A stretch of DNA of 64,000 bases from Enterococcus devriesei (GCF_001885905.1 NZ_JXKM01000004.1:186001-250000), one strand, 5' to 3'. Counted from the stretch's first letter, positions 25,366 through 34,524 are shown. The notes: generated from the letters alone by a model not told the origin. Numbers and translations: made by a program.

Positions 25366-27167
25366 TAGTTGACGTCCTCCTCTTCCAACTCATAAGCTAC
25401 CGCCACGCTCCCAACGCCAGCACTCATTGCTACCACCGTTGAAACATCGGTAATAAAGCTTGGTCCAAAGCCTAGCTTATTTTGCAATTCTTGCCCCCAG
25501 CGCTGCGCTTTCGCCAGCTCGTCAGCATGGATCAGAGCATAACGTTTAATAATCTTCTCTTCGTTCGCTTTAATCACCTCCGCCAAAATTTTCTTTTCGT
25601 TTCCCGCTTGACTAAAAGCAAAATTACTCAGCTTGCCATCCCCTAAAGAATTTAAGCTAACGATAGGTTTCAAATTGACCATCTTAGCCAGCCGTCCAAC
25701 AGCTTGGGGAATCCTTCCTGACTGAATCATAGGATTCAGGTCATTGACACTAACTAAGATATTCATTTGATCTCTTTTCGTTAAAGCGGCAGCAGCGATT
25801 TCATCAAAGGATCGTCCTGCTTGAATCCATTCATTCGCAGCCATTACTAGTAAGCCCTGCGCCGCAGAATTTTGATGAGAATCGATGACTTCAATGCGGG
25901 TTCCGCTTCTGCGTTTCGCCGCTTCTTTGACGGTATGGAAGGTGCCACTGAGCTTGCTAGCGACGGTGATTACTAAAATTGCTTCATAACGTGTTTCCAA
26001 AAATGAAAAAAGATTGTCCACTGTTTTCAATGTTGGCTGTGAGCTAGTGGCTGCTGTTCGCTGAGCCATTGCTAAAAATTGATCGCTTTGGATCGTGATT
26101 TTGTCAATATAACTCGTCTCGTCGATCAAAATATTCATCGGCAAAACATGGATTTGGTTATTTAATAAATACTCTGCGGGCAAATCTGCAATAGAATCAG
26201 TTACTAAAGCAATCGGCGCTCTTCTTTGCTTATTTACTTGATATTGCAGCAGCATATCGTCGGCCTTTTGTTGAATCGGTTGACCGACTGTGCTCAAATA
26301 CGCCAAGACCTCAGCCGGTTTGTTTGTGTGGATATGAATTCGAGCTTTTCCACGGTTCACCGCTACTACTAAGGAATCACCGAAACCTTTTAAGTGTTCC
26401 TGTAAGTCGTGCTTCGTTAATTGGACCTGATCCAACAAAATCTCTGTACAATAACGTTGAAGAGGTTCCGTTACCTGGGCATGATTTTCTTCGTTATAGT
26501 CGAGTGTGATTTTCTGTTGCTTTGCTTCTACCAGCTGCAAACCACTTTTCGCCAAAAATGCATGAGTGAAGCCTTCGATGAATAAATAGAAGCCTTGCGC
26601 GCCAGCATCTACTACGTGGTTCTTCTTTAAAACCTTTAACTGATTTGGTGTATTTTCCAATGCGATTTTAGCTGTTGATAAGGCATTTGACAATAAATTT
26701 TCTAAATTTGGCTCGCCGTTACTCAAAGCTTCCGCCCACGAACGGATCACCGTGATAATCGTGCCTTCTACTGGCCGTTCGATTGCTTGATAGGCTTCGG
26801 TGATCGCGACTTTTACGCTTTCCAAGAAGCTTTTGACTGAGTTGGTTTCTTCTAACTTTAGTAAATGATTGTAGATGCCATTAAAATATTGTGCGAAAAT
26901 AATCCCAGAATTTCCGCGAGCGCCAATTAGCGAGGCGTCGGCGACTTTTTCAAAAACTTCAAGTACCGTCTGACTTTCCCCTGTTGTTTCTTCCAAGATC
27001 GCTTGCATCAAAGAAGCCAAGTTGCTGCCGGTATCCCCGTCTGAAACAGGGAATACGTTAATCTGATTTAACCGCTGCTTATGCTGGATCAGTTGAAGCG
27101 CCCCTTGTTGAAAAGCCAAACGTAATCTTTTTGGATCGATTGATTGATTCACTTGTGTCATTTCCAT
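25365..27167 (-). CDS. DAK2-DegV fusion: single-chain FakA/FakB-like fatty-acid kinase
   Basis: 600 residues from ATG 27167 (GGAGG eight bases upstream; the earlier TTG frame contains that site). Residues 1-205 are a DhaL/DAK2 kinase domain: [14 protein letters not shown] near 37-50, [14 protein letters not shown] near 82-95, [10 protein letters not shown] near 187. Residues 230-300 match the FakA middle domain (YCTEILL...GDSLVVAV...[11 protein letters not shown]). From about 317 a complete DegV fatty-acid-binding domain follows: [34 protein letters not shown]. Separate FakA and FakB proteins phosphorylate exogenous fatty acids; here both would be in one chain. Confidence 0.88.
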   Translation of the reverse strand: MEMTQVNQSIDPKRLRLAFQQGALQLIQHKQRLNQINVFPVSDGDTGSNLASLMQAILEETTGESQTVLEVFEKVADASLIGARGNSGIIFAQYFNGIYNHLLKLEETNSVKSFLESVKVAITEAYQAIERPVEGTIITVIRSWAEALSNGEPNLENLLSNALSTAKIALENTPNQLKVLKKNHVVDAGAQGFYLFIEGFTHAFLAKSGLQLVEAKQQKITLDYNEENHAQVTEPLQRYCTEILLDQVQLTKHDLQEHLKGFGDSLVVAVNRGKARIHIHTNKPAEVLAYLSTVGQPIQQKADDMLLQYQVNKQRRAPIALVTDSIADLPAEYLLNNQIHVLPMNILIDETSYIDKITIQSDQFLAMAQRTAATSSQPTLKTVDNLFSFLETRYEAILVITVASKLSGTFHTVKEAAKRRSGTRIEVIDSHQNSAAQGLLVMAANEWIQAGRSFDEIAAAALTKRDQMNILVSVNDLNPMIQSGRIPQAVGRLAKMVNLKPIVSLNSLGDGKLSNFAFSQAGNEKKILAEVIKANEEKIIKRYALIHADELAKAQRWGQELQNKLGFGPSFITDVSTVVAMSAGVGSVAVAYELEEEDVN

Positions 27168-27172
27168 CCCAA

Positions 27173-27577
27173 TTACCTCCAATTAAAATGCTGAGCAACA
27201 AAGACGGTGATCCCTGAGACTGTCGCTGTTACAAAGGTTCCCCAAATCAGATCCGCCACGGTTACACGGATCGGCCAGTTGGCGATCGTAGCTAAATTGG
27301 TCAGATCGTAAGTGCCGTAACACAGTAGCCCTAAAAAGCCTCCTGCGGCAATCGCGTATAACAAACTATTTTTTTCTAAGGCTGGATTAATGATAAAAAA
27401 CAATATTCCTAGTAAATAAATCAGATAAAAAATTGCTGCTGGACCAAACCTCGTTTGCCCCATTAAATTTCCCAAATATTGTTGGTACATTTTCCGCGCG
27501 ACCACTAATAGCCAAAAAAGATCTAACGCTAAAAAAGAGACTGCTGCGACACCAACTATTTTTAACCAAGAAATCAT
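27173..27577 (-). CDS. DUF2177 family membrane protein
   Basis: 134 residues from ATG 27577, the start best spaced from GGGGGAA. Four hydrophobic segments. Family motifs: LDLFWLLVVARKMYQQYLG (near 18-36), AAIFYLIYLLGI, LLCYGTYDLTNLATIANWPIRVTVADLIWG. Function unknown; DUF2177 genes are often beside lipid-modifying genes such as DUF1295, as here. Five bases separate it from the DAK2-DegV start, so they are cotranscribed. Confidence 0.85.
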   Translation of the reverse strand: MISWLKIVGVAAVSFLALDLFWLLVVARKMYQQYLGNLMGQTRFGPAAIFYLIYLLGILFFIINPALEKNSLLYAIAAGGFLGLLCYGTYDLTNLATIANWPIRVTVADLIWGTFVTATVSGITVFVAQHFNWR

Positions 27578-27684
27578 GATCATTCCCCCAGTTTCATTTT
27601 TATTTATCAATTGATAAGTTAAACCTATCATAACCATCCTACTTGAGAAATAATCCCGCTTGGCCCTATTCAGTTAAGGATTCA

Positions 27685-27721
27685 AAAAAGGATGACCGCC
27701 CTATTAGCTGTCATCCTTTTC
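27685..27721 (-). terminator. Terminator of the Mga-type gene
   Basis: AAAAAGGATGAC pairs with GTCATCCTTTT across a 13-base loop; a T-run follows on the minus strand. Confidence 0.8.
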
Positions 27722-27793
27722 CCCGTCAATATTCGCTTAAACTTGTTGAATCAATTTTCTCCTCACGTAAGAAAAAATTGAATTTGCCTTCGT

Positions 27794-29299
27794 CTATTTT
27801 TGATCACTCAAACAAGTCTCGATCAAGTCTTGCACTTTATGAATAATTTGAACAGGTAGCAACGCATCGATCACCGCTACCGGAAAACTATCCGGCACAT
27901 TTTTCACCAAACAAGTCGTGATCAGCCCGTCGTATTTCTTAATCTCCTGCCAAAAATCAAAATCATCATGATTTCGATACTCAAATTGATGCAACTCAAA
28001 GTTGCCGTGACAGCTTTGGCGGATATATTCCACTAAGTGTTGCTCCTCCAAACGCATCACATCCCCAATAAACAGGAAATGCAACTTTCGGTTCTGTAAC
28101 TCGATGATATCCGCGCTATCCTTCACCAAGGTCACTAGCAAATAGACATAATAATCCACCGCCTCCTTTGGAACAAATGAATACGCCTCAATAAATTGCT
28201 GAACTAGACTGAACACCTTCACCGTCGTACTAGTATAATCCTTTGACAATCCTTCAATGAATCGTTTTCGCGGGTTTCGCAAATCAATGATCAGTTCTTT
28301 TTTCTTATAAAAAGGATAGAAGTAAACAGTCAAGATCCGAGCAATTTCATCAATCATAGACGGGTTGAGGGCATGAGCCATCAGCTCATTAAATTGCCCC
28401 ACTAGAAAGCGATGCCCTTCAAACATTTCACCATATTTTCGATTTTCCGCAATGGCCTGCGTCTGGTGAGCGTAATTCAGGACACACGCATCGGAAAACG
28501 AACGCCAATTAATGTCTCGAAATACGTCATCTGTCACTTCCAGCGAAAACACTTTCGTCACCGTTTCCTTAAAAGCGGTCAAACCTTCGAGCGTAGGGGA
28601 TTTCAGACAATTGGTCCTGAGTTCTGACTGCGGGAAACTATGACCATTTTTTATCCGCCACAAACTGATGATCGTCCGAAAGACCGCGTCCTTTTGAAAT
28701 AAATAACGATCTCGATACTCATTGACCTCTAAAAAATTCATAATCATCTTTGAGACAGTCAGCAGCTGCTCTTGAGTCAGTTTAGGAAAACGTATCTCAA
28801 AACCCGATTCTTTTTCAATGAAATAACTATGATAAAATTCACGAATCAACATTTCATCGCCTTCTAATCTTAAGGGGCGGTAGCACAAACGAATCCCGGT
28901 CTTTTTGAATACCTTCTCAATTCGTTTTAGATAACGCTGTACGTTAGAGGAGCTGGTAAACACTCGTTCTGCCATCGTGACAATCCCATGAGACTCCTCG
29001 TAAAGCAGTTCTTCGATTAATTTGTATTCAAAGGAGTTAGACAAAATATCGCCGTAAAGCGAACGAATATTGGCGTGATCGGCTGCTTTCAACCGATACA
29101 AACCTTTGTACTTTATAACCTGCAAATTCGACTGTCGTTCATTGATCGATTTGACATCCTTCAGTAAGGAAGTCATTGAACAGGCCAATACACCTAGCAA
29201 CTGATCACTAGAGGCTGCACCATCAGGGCTGTAATAAATGGCTTCGACTAATTGTAAATGACGTTTGGTACTTGGACTCAATAAATCACGAAAATCCAT
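27794..29299 (-). CDS. Mga-family regulator with PRD/EIIB-like C-terminus
   Basis: 501 residues. N-terminal winged helices: SPSTKRHLQLVEAIYYSPDGAASSDQLLGVLACSMTSLLKDVKSIN, then the Mga HTH SHGIVTMAERVFTSSSNVQRYLKRIEKVF (103-131). Two PRD-like helical domains occupy the middle, and the last 90 residues (LHFLFIGDVMRLEEQHLVEYI...) have an EIIB-like alpha/beta pattern. Mga/AtxA regulators control surface and virulence genes, often in response to PTS-dependent phosphorylation. It is monocistronic and divergent from the MarR gene, with no obvious target beside it. Confidence 0.87.
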   Translation of the reverse strand: MDFRDLLSPSTKRHLQLVEAIYYSPDGAASSDQLLGVLACSMTSLLKDVKSINERQSNLQVIKYKGLYRLKAADHANIRSLYGDILSNSFEYKLIEELLYEESHGIVTMAERVFTSSSNVQRYLKRIEKVFKKTGIRLCYRPLRLEGDEMLIREFYHSYFIEKESGFEIRFPKLTQEQLLTVSKMIMNFLEVNEYRDRYLFQKDAVFRTIISLWRIKNGHSFPQSELRTNCLKSPTLEGLTAFKETVTKVFSLEVTDDVFRDINWRSFSDACVLNYAHQTQAIAENRKYGEMFEGHRFLVGQFNELMAHALNPSMIDEIARILTVYFYPFYKKKELIIDLRNPRKRFIEGLSKDYTSTTVKVFSLVQQFIEAYSFVPKEAVDYYVYLLVTLVKDSADIIELQNRKLHFLFIGDVMRLEEQHLVEYIRQSCHGNFELHQFEYRNHDDFDFWQEIKKYDGLITTCLVKNVPDSFPVAVIDALLPVQIIHKVQDLIETCLSDQK

Positions 29300-29759
29300 C
29301 TCGCTTCCCCCCCTACTTTCAAATTATTTCTTACAAAAGACTTCATAATCAATAGCTAAATAAAGTTTTGCTGAAAAGATTCTTATTATTCTATTTTACA
29401 CAAAAAAGAATTTACATTTTTTCAAAAAAATTGTTATTGAATGTTCTTTTACATTGTCAAAAATTGAAATTATTCTTTTATTGAATCGTTAAATAAAAAA
29501 TACAATAAATCCATTTCTGTTTTTTATTCATTTTGATACTCTTCAAAAGAATAAAATGAATATTCAAAAAGGCGTTTTGAAATAAAGAAAATGAATAAAC
29601 ACGGATGCTATTTTGATCCAAGCGCACACGGACGTGCATCCAACCAGCGAACGCCTGAAAATAATAAATACAGCCCGCTCTTTCAATTCATTTACAAATT
29701 GAATTATTTCGGTAACCTGATAAAATAGGGTTTGAAGATGAACTTGAAGGAGCAAGCGA
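29300..29759. other. Divergent promoter region, Mga-type and MarR genes
   Basis: Very AT-rich, no gene. On the right, TTGAAT (29699-29704), 16 bases, TAAAAT (about 29721) is a plausible promoter for the MarR gene. No RNA fold stands out in the remaining stretch. Confidence 0.45.
29682..29703. promoter_or_regulatory. Candidate MarR autoregulatory operator
   Basis: Perfect 7-base arms TTCAATT and AATTGAA over an 8-base spacer, overlapping the putative -35 of the MarR gene. MarR proteins usually bind such dyads in their own promoter; inferred. Confidence 0.5.
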
Positions 29760-30233
29760 ATGAACGAACAGGAGTTAAATATTGCCTTAACCAATAAATA
29801 TATGGAGCTAAACAGTTTATTCACACAATTCTTTCGCGAAAATTCGCGTGGACCGATCAAATTTGAGAATCGCAACCGTGGACAAGGCCAGATTTTAAAT
29901 ATTATTCGCAATCATGGAACGATTACACAAAAAGACTTAGTCAACCAGTTAGATATGCGACCACAATCCGCCTCAGAGATGATTCGCAAGTTAGAAAAAA
30001 AAGAATACATCACACGAGAAAAATCCGAAGCGGATAAACGAGTGATGAACATCCATTTAACTAGTCGCGGTAAAATCGCCGCCCAACAAAGTGACGACTT
30101 TCGTCCGATTGTTTTAGAAGCCTTAACCCACGAGGAAAAGGAACAATTTGATCACATTATGAATAAATTGATCGCTGAATTGGAACCGCAAGTTAGACAC
30201 AAGCCAAGATCACGTCGCGGTCGAGATCATTAG
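29760..30233 (+). CDS. MarR-family transcriptional regulator
   Basis: 157 residues from ATG with GAAGGAG upstream. Winged helix: GQGQILNIIRNHGTITQKDLVNQLDMRPQSASEMIRKLEKKEYITREKSEADKRVMNIHLTSRGK; the SAS recognition helix and the DKR wing are typical. The C-terminus is basic (RHKPRSRRGRDH). Ligand and targets are unknown. The convergent carbonic anhydrase gene begins right after a shared terminator; whether it is a target cannot be told. Confidence 0.9.
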   Translation: MNEQELNIALTNKYMELNSLFTQFFRENSRGPIKFENRNRGQGQILNIIRNHGTITQKDLVNQLDMRPQSASEMIRKLEKKEYITREKSEADKRVMNIHLTSRGKIAAQQSDDFRPIVLEALTHEEKEQFDHIMNKLIAELEPQVRHKPRSRRGRDH

Positions 30234-30265
30234 AAGAGGTCGCATGAGCACTCTTAAGTTACAGT

Positions 30266-30301
30266 AAAAAAGCCGTTTTCCAATATTGGAAAACGGCTTT
30301 T
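30266..30301. terminator. Bidirectional terminator
   Basis: Nearly perfect palindrome AAAAGCCGTTTTCCAA-TA-TTGGAAAACGGCTTTT between the convergent MarR and carbonic anhydrase genes. Confidence 0.92.
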
Positions 30302-30941
30302 ATGCTTGATAATGCAGTACTTTTCGTTGATACAAGGTTTGACAGTCACGATTATTTTTCCCATGGATTGCAACGAAACGCTTCAGTTGTTCCGCTGATA
30401 TCTCTAAGCGATGCTCCATGACATACCATTCCACGCCTTCGGTCAAAGGCGGCGTAGTCAATGAACCGATATAATGATAGTAGCTTTTATTTTCCGGAAT
30501 CAAACCAGCAGTTGAGAATTCTCCCTCACCTTGCTGGTGATCGTATTGGTTAAGGACTTGTTCGAAATCAGCATTATGTGCCCCTAGCTGATACAAGACG
30601 CCGATAACCGCCTGCTGTCCATTGACTGCTTGAAAAAGAAAATGTCCTTCCAAGGGAAATTTTTCACCATTGATTTGATGCTCTGAATCTGCGTGAAAAT
30701 GAACTTGAACAAAATGAAACAAGCGCTTATTTAAACAGGCTTCTCCCGCGTTTAATAGTTGCAGATTTTGACCGTTGTTCAAAAAGGTGGCTGTGTTGTT
30801 TGTAAAGGCTACCTGCACTTCTCCCAGATCTTGATTCATTTCTATCTGGCTCGTTTGAATATCAATTGGTGATTGGCGATGCCCTTCTTCTACGTGCCAT
30901 TCTTTTTGCTGGCAGTAATCAATCAAAAATTCTGCTTTCAT
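30300..30941 (-). CDS. Alpha-class carbonic anhydrase, apparently cytoplasmic
   Basis: 213 residues. CO2 hydration enzyme. Zinc ligands His81 and His83 (VQVHFHADSEH) and His100 (PLEGHF) are in place, as are the QSPIDI block (23-28) and the TTPPLTEGV loop with the gatekeeper Thr. There is no signal peptide, unlike the exported enzymes of many bacteria, so it should act inside the cell, supplying bicarbonate or buffering. Ribosome site is weak (AGGGAT). It lies 36 bases after the hydrolase gene and may be cotranscribed with it. Confidence 0.9.
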   Translation of the reverse strand: MKAEFLIDYCQQKEWHVEEGHRQSPIDIQTSQIEMNQDLGEVQVAFTNNTATFLNNGQNLQLLNAGEACLNKRLFHFVQVHFHADSEHQINGEKFPLEGHFLFQAVNGQQAVIGVLYQLGAHNADFEQVLNQYDHQQGEGEFSTAGLIPENKSYYHYIGSLTTPPLTEGVEWYVMEHRLEISAEQLKRFVAIHGKNNRDCQTLYQRKVLHYQA

Positions 30942-30977
30942 AAAATCCCTCGATCAAATAAAATTTTTACAATAATA

Positions 30978-31901
30978 TCATTTATCCGAAAACTTTTCCA
31001 TCCATTTGCAAATATCTTGAAAAACAATTTGCTTCTGGCGTTCATTCAAAATTTCGTGACGGGCATTTTCATAGAGTTTAACAGTAACTTTTGTCGATCC
31101 AGCACTTTGATAGGCTTGAGCTGCCTTCATTACGCCTTTGCCAAAATCCCCCACAGGATCGTCGTTTCCAGCTAAAAAAAGCAATGGCAAATCTTTAGGA
31201 ACCTTCTTCATTTCCGTGGCATCTTGACTTCGAATAATCATAGAAAAAAGTTCATGATAGCCATTTAACGTAAAAAGGAACCCACAGTTATGATCCAACA
31301 AATAGGCATCGACCTCCGCCGCCACACTCGACAGCCAATCTTTATCTGTTCGCCGGTTCGAAATTTTGCGGTTCATATTCCCAAAGGCCAGGCGATCAAT
31401 CAGCTTGCTGGGGTGCATTTCTCCCTGAATGCGACTTAAGATTTTAGCTGTTTGCCGTCCCATTTGCGTTAGCCAAAGGGGTTGCTGTCCAGTTCCCATC
31501 AAGATTGCACCGTCAATTTCCTCGCCGTGATCAAATAAATAGTTTCGCACAACAAAAGAACCCATGCTGTGTCCTAAAACAAACAATGGCAGATCAGGAT
31601 AGCGGATTTTTCCCCATTCAGTCACCTGATACAAATCTTTGATTAAACCAAATGTTGTCTTTTCATCATAGAAATAACCTTGCGGCTGCTGATGGATAGA
31701 CTTGCCATGACCTAAATGATCGTGTCCAATCACTGCAATTCCCAGAGCATTTAAGTATGTTGCTAATTCGTCATATCGCAAAATATGTTCGGCCATCCCA
31801 TGGGTGATTTGCAAAACAGCCCAAGGAGCCGGACAGCTCCAATGATACCCGTGAAGAGTTGTTTTTTGATCCACTGATAATAATTCGAAAGCTTCTCTCA
31901 T
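30978..31901 (-). CDS. Alpha/beta hydrolase (lysophospholipase/monoglyceride-lipase type)
   Basis: 307 residues. LQITHGMAEHILRYDELATYLNALGIAVIGHDHLGHGKS is the N-terminal signature of the lysophospholipase subfamily; the nucleophile elbow is GHSMGSF near 107-113; Asp in LPLLFLAGNDDPVGD and His in YENARHEILNE complete the triad. No signal peptide or anchor. Likely a monoacylglycerol or lysophospholipid esterase. Its start is seven bases from the first 150-bp repeat unit, so the promoter must lie within the tandem repeats. Confidence 0.9.
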   Translation of the reverse strand: MREAFELLSVDQKTTLHGYHWSCPAPWAVLQITHGMAEHILRYDELATYLNALGIAVIGHDHLGHGKSIHQQPQGYFYDEKTTFGLIKDLYQVTEWGKIRYPDLPLFVLGHSMGSFVVRNYLFDHGEEIDGAILMGTGQQPLWLTQMGRQTAKILSRIQGEMHPSKLIDRLAFGNMNRKISNRRTDKDWLSSVAAEVDAYLLDHNCGFLFTLNGYHELFSMIIRSQDATEMKKVPKDLPLLFLAGNDDPVGDFGKGVMKAAQAYQSAGSTKVTVKLYENARHEILNERQKQIVFQDICKWMEKFSDK

Positions 31902-31907
31902 GTGATC

Positions 31908-32262
31908 TCCTTTTTCCTATTAATGTATTTATTTTCTTCCAGAAAATAAGGTCGATTTTCAAGCCGTATATCATTCCACTATGTTCTTACTACCTTTTTT
32001 CGGTTACAAATTTATCCGGAGGTTCTCTTTCGTAAACTGCGAAAAGTGGAACTGGCATCCTTTTTCCTATTGAGGTATTTATTTTTTTCCAGAAAATAAA
32101 GTCGATTTTCAAGCCGTATATCATTCCACTATGCCCTAGCTACCTTTTTTCAGCTACAAATTTATCGGTAGATTCTCCTTCGTAAACTGCGAAAAGTGGA
32201 ACTAGCATCCTTTTTCCTATTAAGGTATCTATTTTCTTCCGGAAAATAAAGTCGATTTTCAA
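31908..32262. repeat. Tandem direct repeat, exact 150-bp period, 2.4 units
   Basis: Units begin with TCCTTTTTCCTAT at 31908, 32058 and 32208. Units 1 and 2 are 150 bases each and about 89 percent identical; unit 3 stops matching after base 32262 (51 of its first 55 match). Each full unit holds GAAAATA...ATTTTC, a hairpin CTTTCG-TAAACT-GCGAAAAG and a wider TTCCACT / AGTGGAA pairing. No conserved frame is found on either strand. It lies in the 5' region of the hydrolase gene (minus) and of yccF (plus). Confidence 0.9.
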
Positions 32263-32348
32263 ACTGACCTATCCTCGCAAAATCCTTCCCAAGGCGGAGG
32301 AAAATAAATTTTTTCATGCTACACTTATTATAAAGGGGTGAAGAGCTC

Positions 32349-32717
32349 ATGTCATGTATTGGAAATTTAATTTGGATGATCTTTGGGGGCTTAATTGGCG
32401 GTTTAACTTGGTGTTTGGCAGGGATTTTGTGGTGTATTAGCATCATAGGGATTCCTATTGGCTTACAATGTTTTAAATTTGCTGCCTTGAGCTTTGCGCC
32501 GTTTGGTAAAGACGTGGTTTATCGTGTTACTGGCGTGAACTTTATTGTCAATATTATTTGGCTGATTGTTTCAGGTGTACCATTGGCGATTGGGCATTTA
32601 ATTAGCGCTGCCTTACTATGCATCACCATCGTTGGGATTCCCTTTGCAGCTCAATCATTGAAGCTGGCACGCTTAGCGTTGATGCCTTTTGGTGCAGAAA
32701 TCGTCTACAGTCGCTAA
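32349..32717 (+). CDS. YccF-domain membrane protein
   Basis: 122 residues with two tandem YccF repeats: GNLIWMIFGGLIGGLTWCLAGILWCISIIGIPIGLQCFKFAALSFAPFG and a second NIIWLIVSGVPLAIGHLISAALLCITIVGIPFAAQSLKLARLALMPFG. Both carry the IGIPxxxQ.xK motif. About four membrane helices. Function unknown; related proteins are small inner-membrane proteins. Start ATG has AAGGGGTGAAGAG upstream. Confidence 0.9.
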   Translation: MSCIGNLIWMIFGGLIGGLTWCLAGILWCISIIGIPIGLQCFKFAALSFAPFGKDVVYRVTGVNFIVNIIWLIVSGVPLAIGHLISAALLCITIVGIPFAAQSLKLARLALMPFGAEIVYSR

Positions 32718-32730
32718 GCATGAATAAGTT

Positions 32731-32777
32731 AAAAATCAGGCTTCTTTCCAACAATTCGGAGGGAAGCCTGATTTTTT
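32731..32777 (+). terminator. Terminator of yccF
   Basis: AAAAATCAGGCTTCTTTCC pairs with GGAGGGAAGCCTGATTTTT with one small bulge, then T. Confidence 0.9.
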
Positions 32778-32802
32778 AGTTTGAAATCGATTATTTATCG
32801 TG

Positions 32803-32973
32803 TTAGCCAAAGATTAAATAAATCAATCCTACAATCACTAAAAGAAGATTTAGCGAAACTTGGATATTTACCATTAAGGATGATACCTGCTTCTTTCTCC
32901 GGCGAGCAAGATTGATATAAATATTATAGATCCCAACGAGAATGATAAAAATTACTAATGCTATTAAATACAA
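32803..32973 (-). CDS. Small two-helix membrane protein (56 aa)
   Basis: TTG start, AAAGGGAAG upstream (rather far, about 12 bases). The product is LYLIALVIFIILVGIYNIYI, then RRRKK, then a second helix LNLLLVIVGLIYLIF: two hydrophobic helices joined by a basic turn, a composition unlikely by chance. Just upstream, AAAAGCCA (minus) pairs with TGGCTTTT before a T-run and covers the start, which could attenuate it. It resembles unannotated small membrane proteins of Firmicutes. Not recognised further. Confidence 0.5.
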   Translation of the reverse strand: MYLIALVIFIILVGIYNIYINLARRRKKQVSSLMVNIQVSLNLLLVIVGLIYLIFG

Positions 32974-33042
32974 AAAGCCACTTCCCTTTTTGCCTGTAGT
33001 GTATCGTGAATGGCTTTTACTAGCAAGTAAACCCAGAAACTT

Positions 33043-33297
33043 CTAATTTAAGTGCCTAAAGAAATCCCTCAGCTCTGATTTGCGTCGCTCTGACAGTTCT
33101 CGCTTAGGAATATCTAAGATTGCTCCTTCTAAGCCATATAACAAATGCAGACACGCGCCATCATCGACTAAGTGGCGGATTTTCAAAAAGGCCTGCTCCG
33201 TCCCTAATTTCCTCAGCTCATCCGGAGTATTGATGCCCACTTGCGCCAATTTTTCTTCATTCACTACACCAATATTTTTCATTTCTGAGATTTTCAT
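33043..33297 (-). CDS. TfoX C-terminal-domain protein
   Basis: 84 residues consisting only of the TfoX C-terminal (helix-hairpin-helix-like) domain: MKNIGVVNEEKLAQVGINTPDELRKLGTEQAFLKIRHLVDDGACLHLLYGLEGAILDIP. In proteobacteria TfoX/Sxy helps induce competence; stand-alone C-terminal domains in Firmicutes have no shown role. Ribosome site AAAGGAG. It follows, in the same direction, the WxL-associated gene. Confidence 0.85.
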   Translation of the reverse strand: MKISEMKNIGVVNEEKLAQVGINTPDELRKLGTEQAFLKIRHLVDDGACLHLLYGLEGAILDIPKRELSERRKSELRDFFRHLN

Positions 33298-33406
33298 CGT
33301 TTGCTCCTTTTCGTCTTATTATTCCATTATACTCCAGAAACAAATTAGAAAAAATACCATTAGAAGAAAATGTGAACAAAATACAGCCACTCAGATGGTT
33401 TTTCCG

Positions 33407-34507
33407 CTATTTCCGGCTATGACGTTCGGATGTTATTGATCTTCGCTGCCTGCCTAAAAGAAGAATCAGCCCTAATAAAACCCCCACTAAAAAAAGCAAC
33501 CCAGCCAGTAAATAATCAAAGAACGCATCATCCGATTCCTTGATCGTTACGTCTGAAGCATTCAATTTACTGGCTTCTTCGGCCTTTACATCAAATTCTT
33601 TTTGCAGTGACCAATGATAGTGATAGTTTTCAGTTTTATCATTATTTTTTAAAGAAAAATCGCCGCTCTCAGCTTGATTACTATAGGCTTCAACTCGAAT
33701 CACATATTTACCCGAATCCAAGGCTTCTTCTATCGGTATCGTCAAGTTGAAATTGGAATTCGGAGCCATTTGCAGATCGGCTTGAGTATTCCTGTAGCTT
33801 TTTTTCTTTGAATTCAACTTTGTAATCGTCGTCTGACAAACCAATTGATTCAGATAGCTAGCCTTGGGATTTTGTAAATTGGCTTGAATTACATTACGAG
33901 CATTCACTTGTCCAGCGCTGGCCTTGATTAATTTCAAATCTGGTGCTAACTCTTCTTCATGCTGCCGCATCAACAAAGCCACAACGTAGGAATATTCATT
34001 TTCAATTGCTAATCCTTTTTGATTTGATCTTTGTCTATTCGTCGTCTCGCTTCTTTTTTCCTTGAAGGTAAGTCCTCCAGCGAGGATGCCGGAAAAGCTC
34101 GTGTTTGGCATATGTACAGTTAAAGCGTATTTGATGTCAGTATGAGGCGGGATAGTCACTTCGCTAGGAGCTTCGACTAGCTTTTTTAAATCATAAATCA
34201 AGCTGTCATCTTTTTTGATCGCATTCTGACTGTATTCCACCACTCCGTTGCTATTGGTAGTGGCGCTAGCTACCCCAACCTCCACGACTACTGGCTTATC
34301 TGTATCATTCCGCAACACTACCCCTAAGTCTTGCCGCTGATCAGGTTGCAGCAATAAATCAAAATAACTGTTCGTCGCATCAATTTGATTTTCAGGTATT
34401 TGTGGTAGCACCGAAAAATGAAATTCTGCCGCAGCGCTTTTATCCCCTACCAGGCACATGAATAAAAATAAGCAACTTAATATTCCACATTGACAAAACC
34501 TTTTCAT
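33407..34507 (-). CDS. WxL-associated surface protein (DUF916 + DUF3324)
   Basis: 366 residues from ATG 34507 (GAAGGGA nine bases away; a GTG two codons earlier is also possible). Signal peptide to about residue 27 (FLFMCLVGDKSAAA), DUF916 domain (about 30-150, YFDLLLQPDQRQDLGVVLRN), DUF3324 (about 155-315), one C-terminal transmembrane helix (YLLAGLLFLVGVLLGLILLLG) and a basic tail. Proteins of this type bind WxL proteins at the cell surface. It is 59 bases after a WxL gene and separated by a terminator, so the two may still be partly cotranscribed. Confidence 0.9.
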   Translation of the reverse strand: MKRFCQCGILSCLFLFMCLVGDKSAAAEFHFSVLPQIPENQIDATNSYFDLLLQPDQRQDLGVVLRNDTDKPVVVEVGVASATTNSNGVVEYSQNAIKKDDSLIYDLKKLVEAPSEVTIPPHTDIKYALTVHMPNTSFSGILAGGLTFKEKRSETTNRQRSNQKGLAIENEYSYVVALLMRQHEEELAPDLKLIKASAGQVNARNVIQANLQNPKASYLNQLVCQTTITKLNSKKKSYRNTQADLQMAPNSNFNLTIPIEEALDSGKYVIRVEAYSNQAESGDFSLKNNDKTENYHYHWSLQKEFDVKAEEASKLNASDVTIKESDDAFFDYLLAGLLFLVGVLLGLILLLGRQRRSITSERHSRK

Positions 34508-34524
34508 ACACACGATTCCCTTCG

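Noticed and set aside
31908-32262. Possible CRISPR-like array
   Set aside because: Period is 150 bases, copies are adjacent without unique spacers and no cas genes are present.
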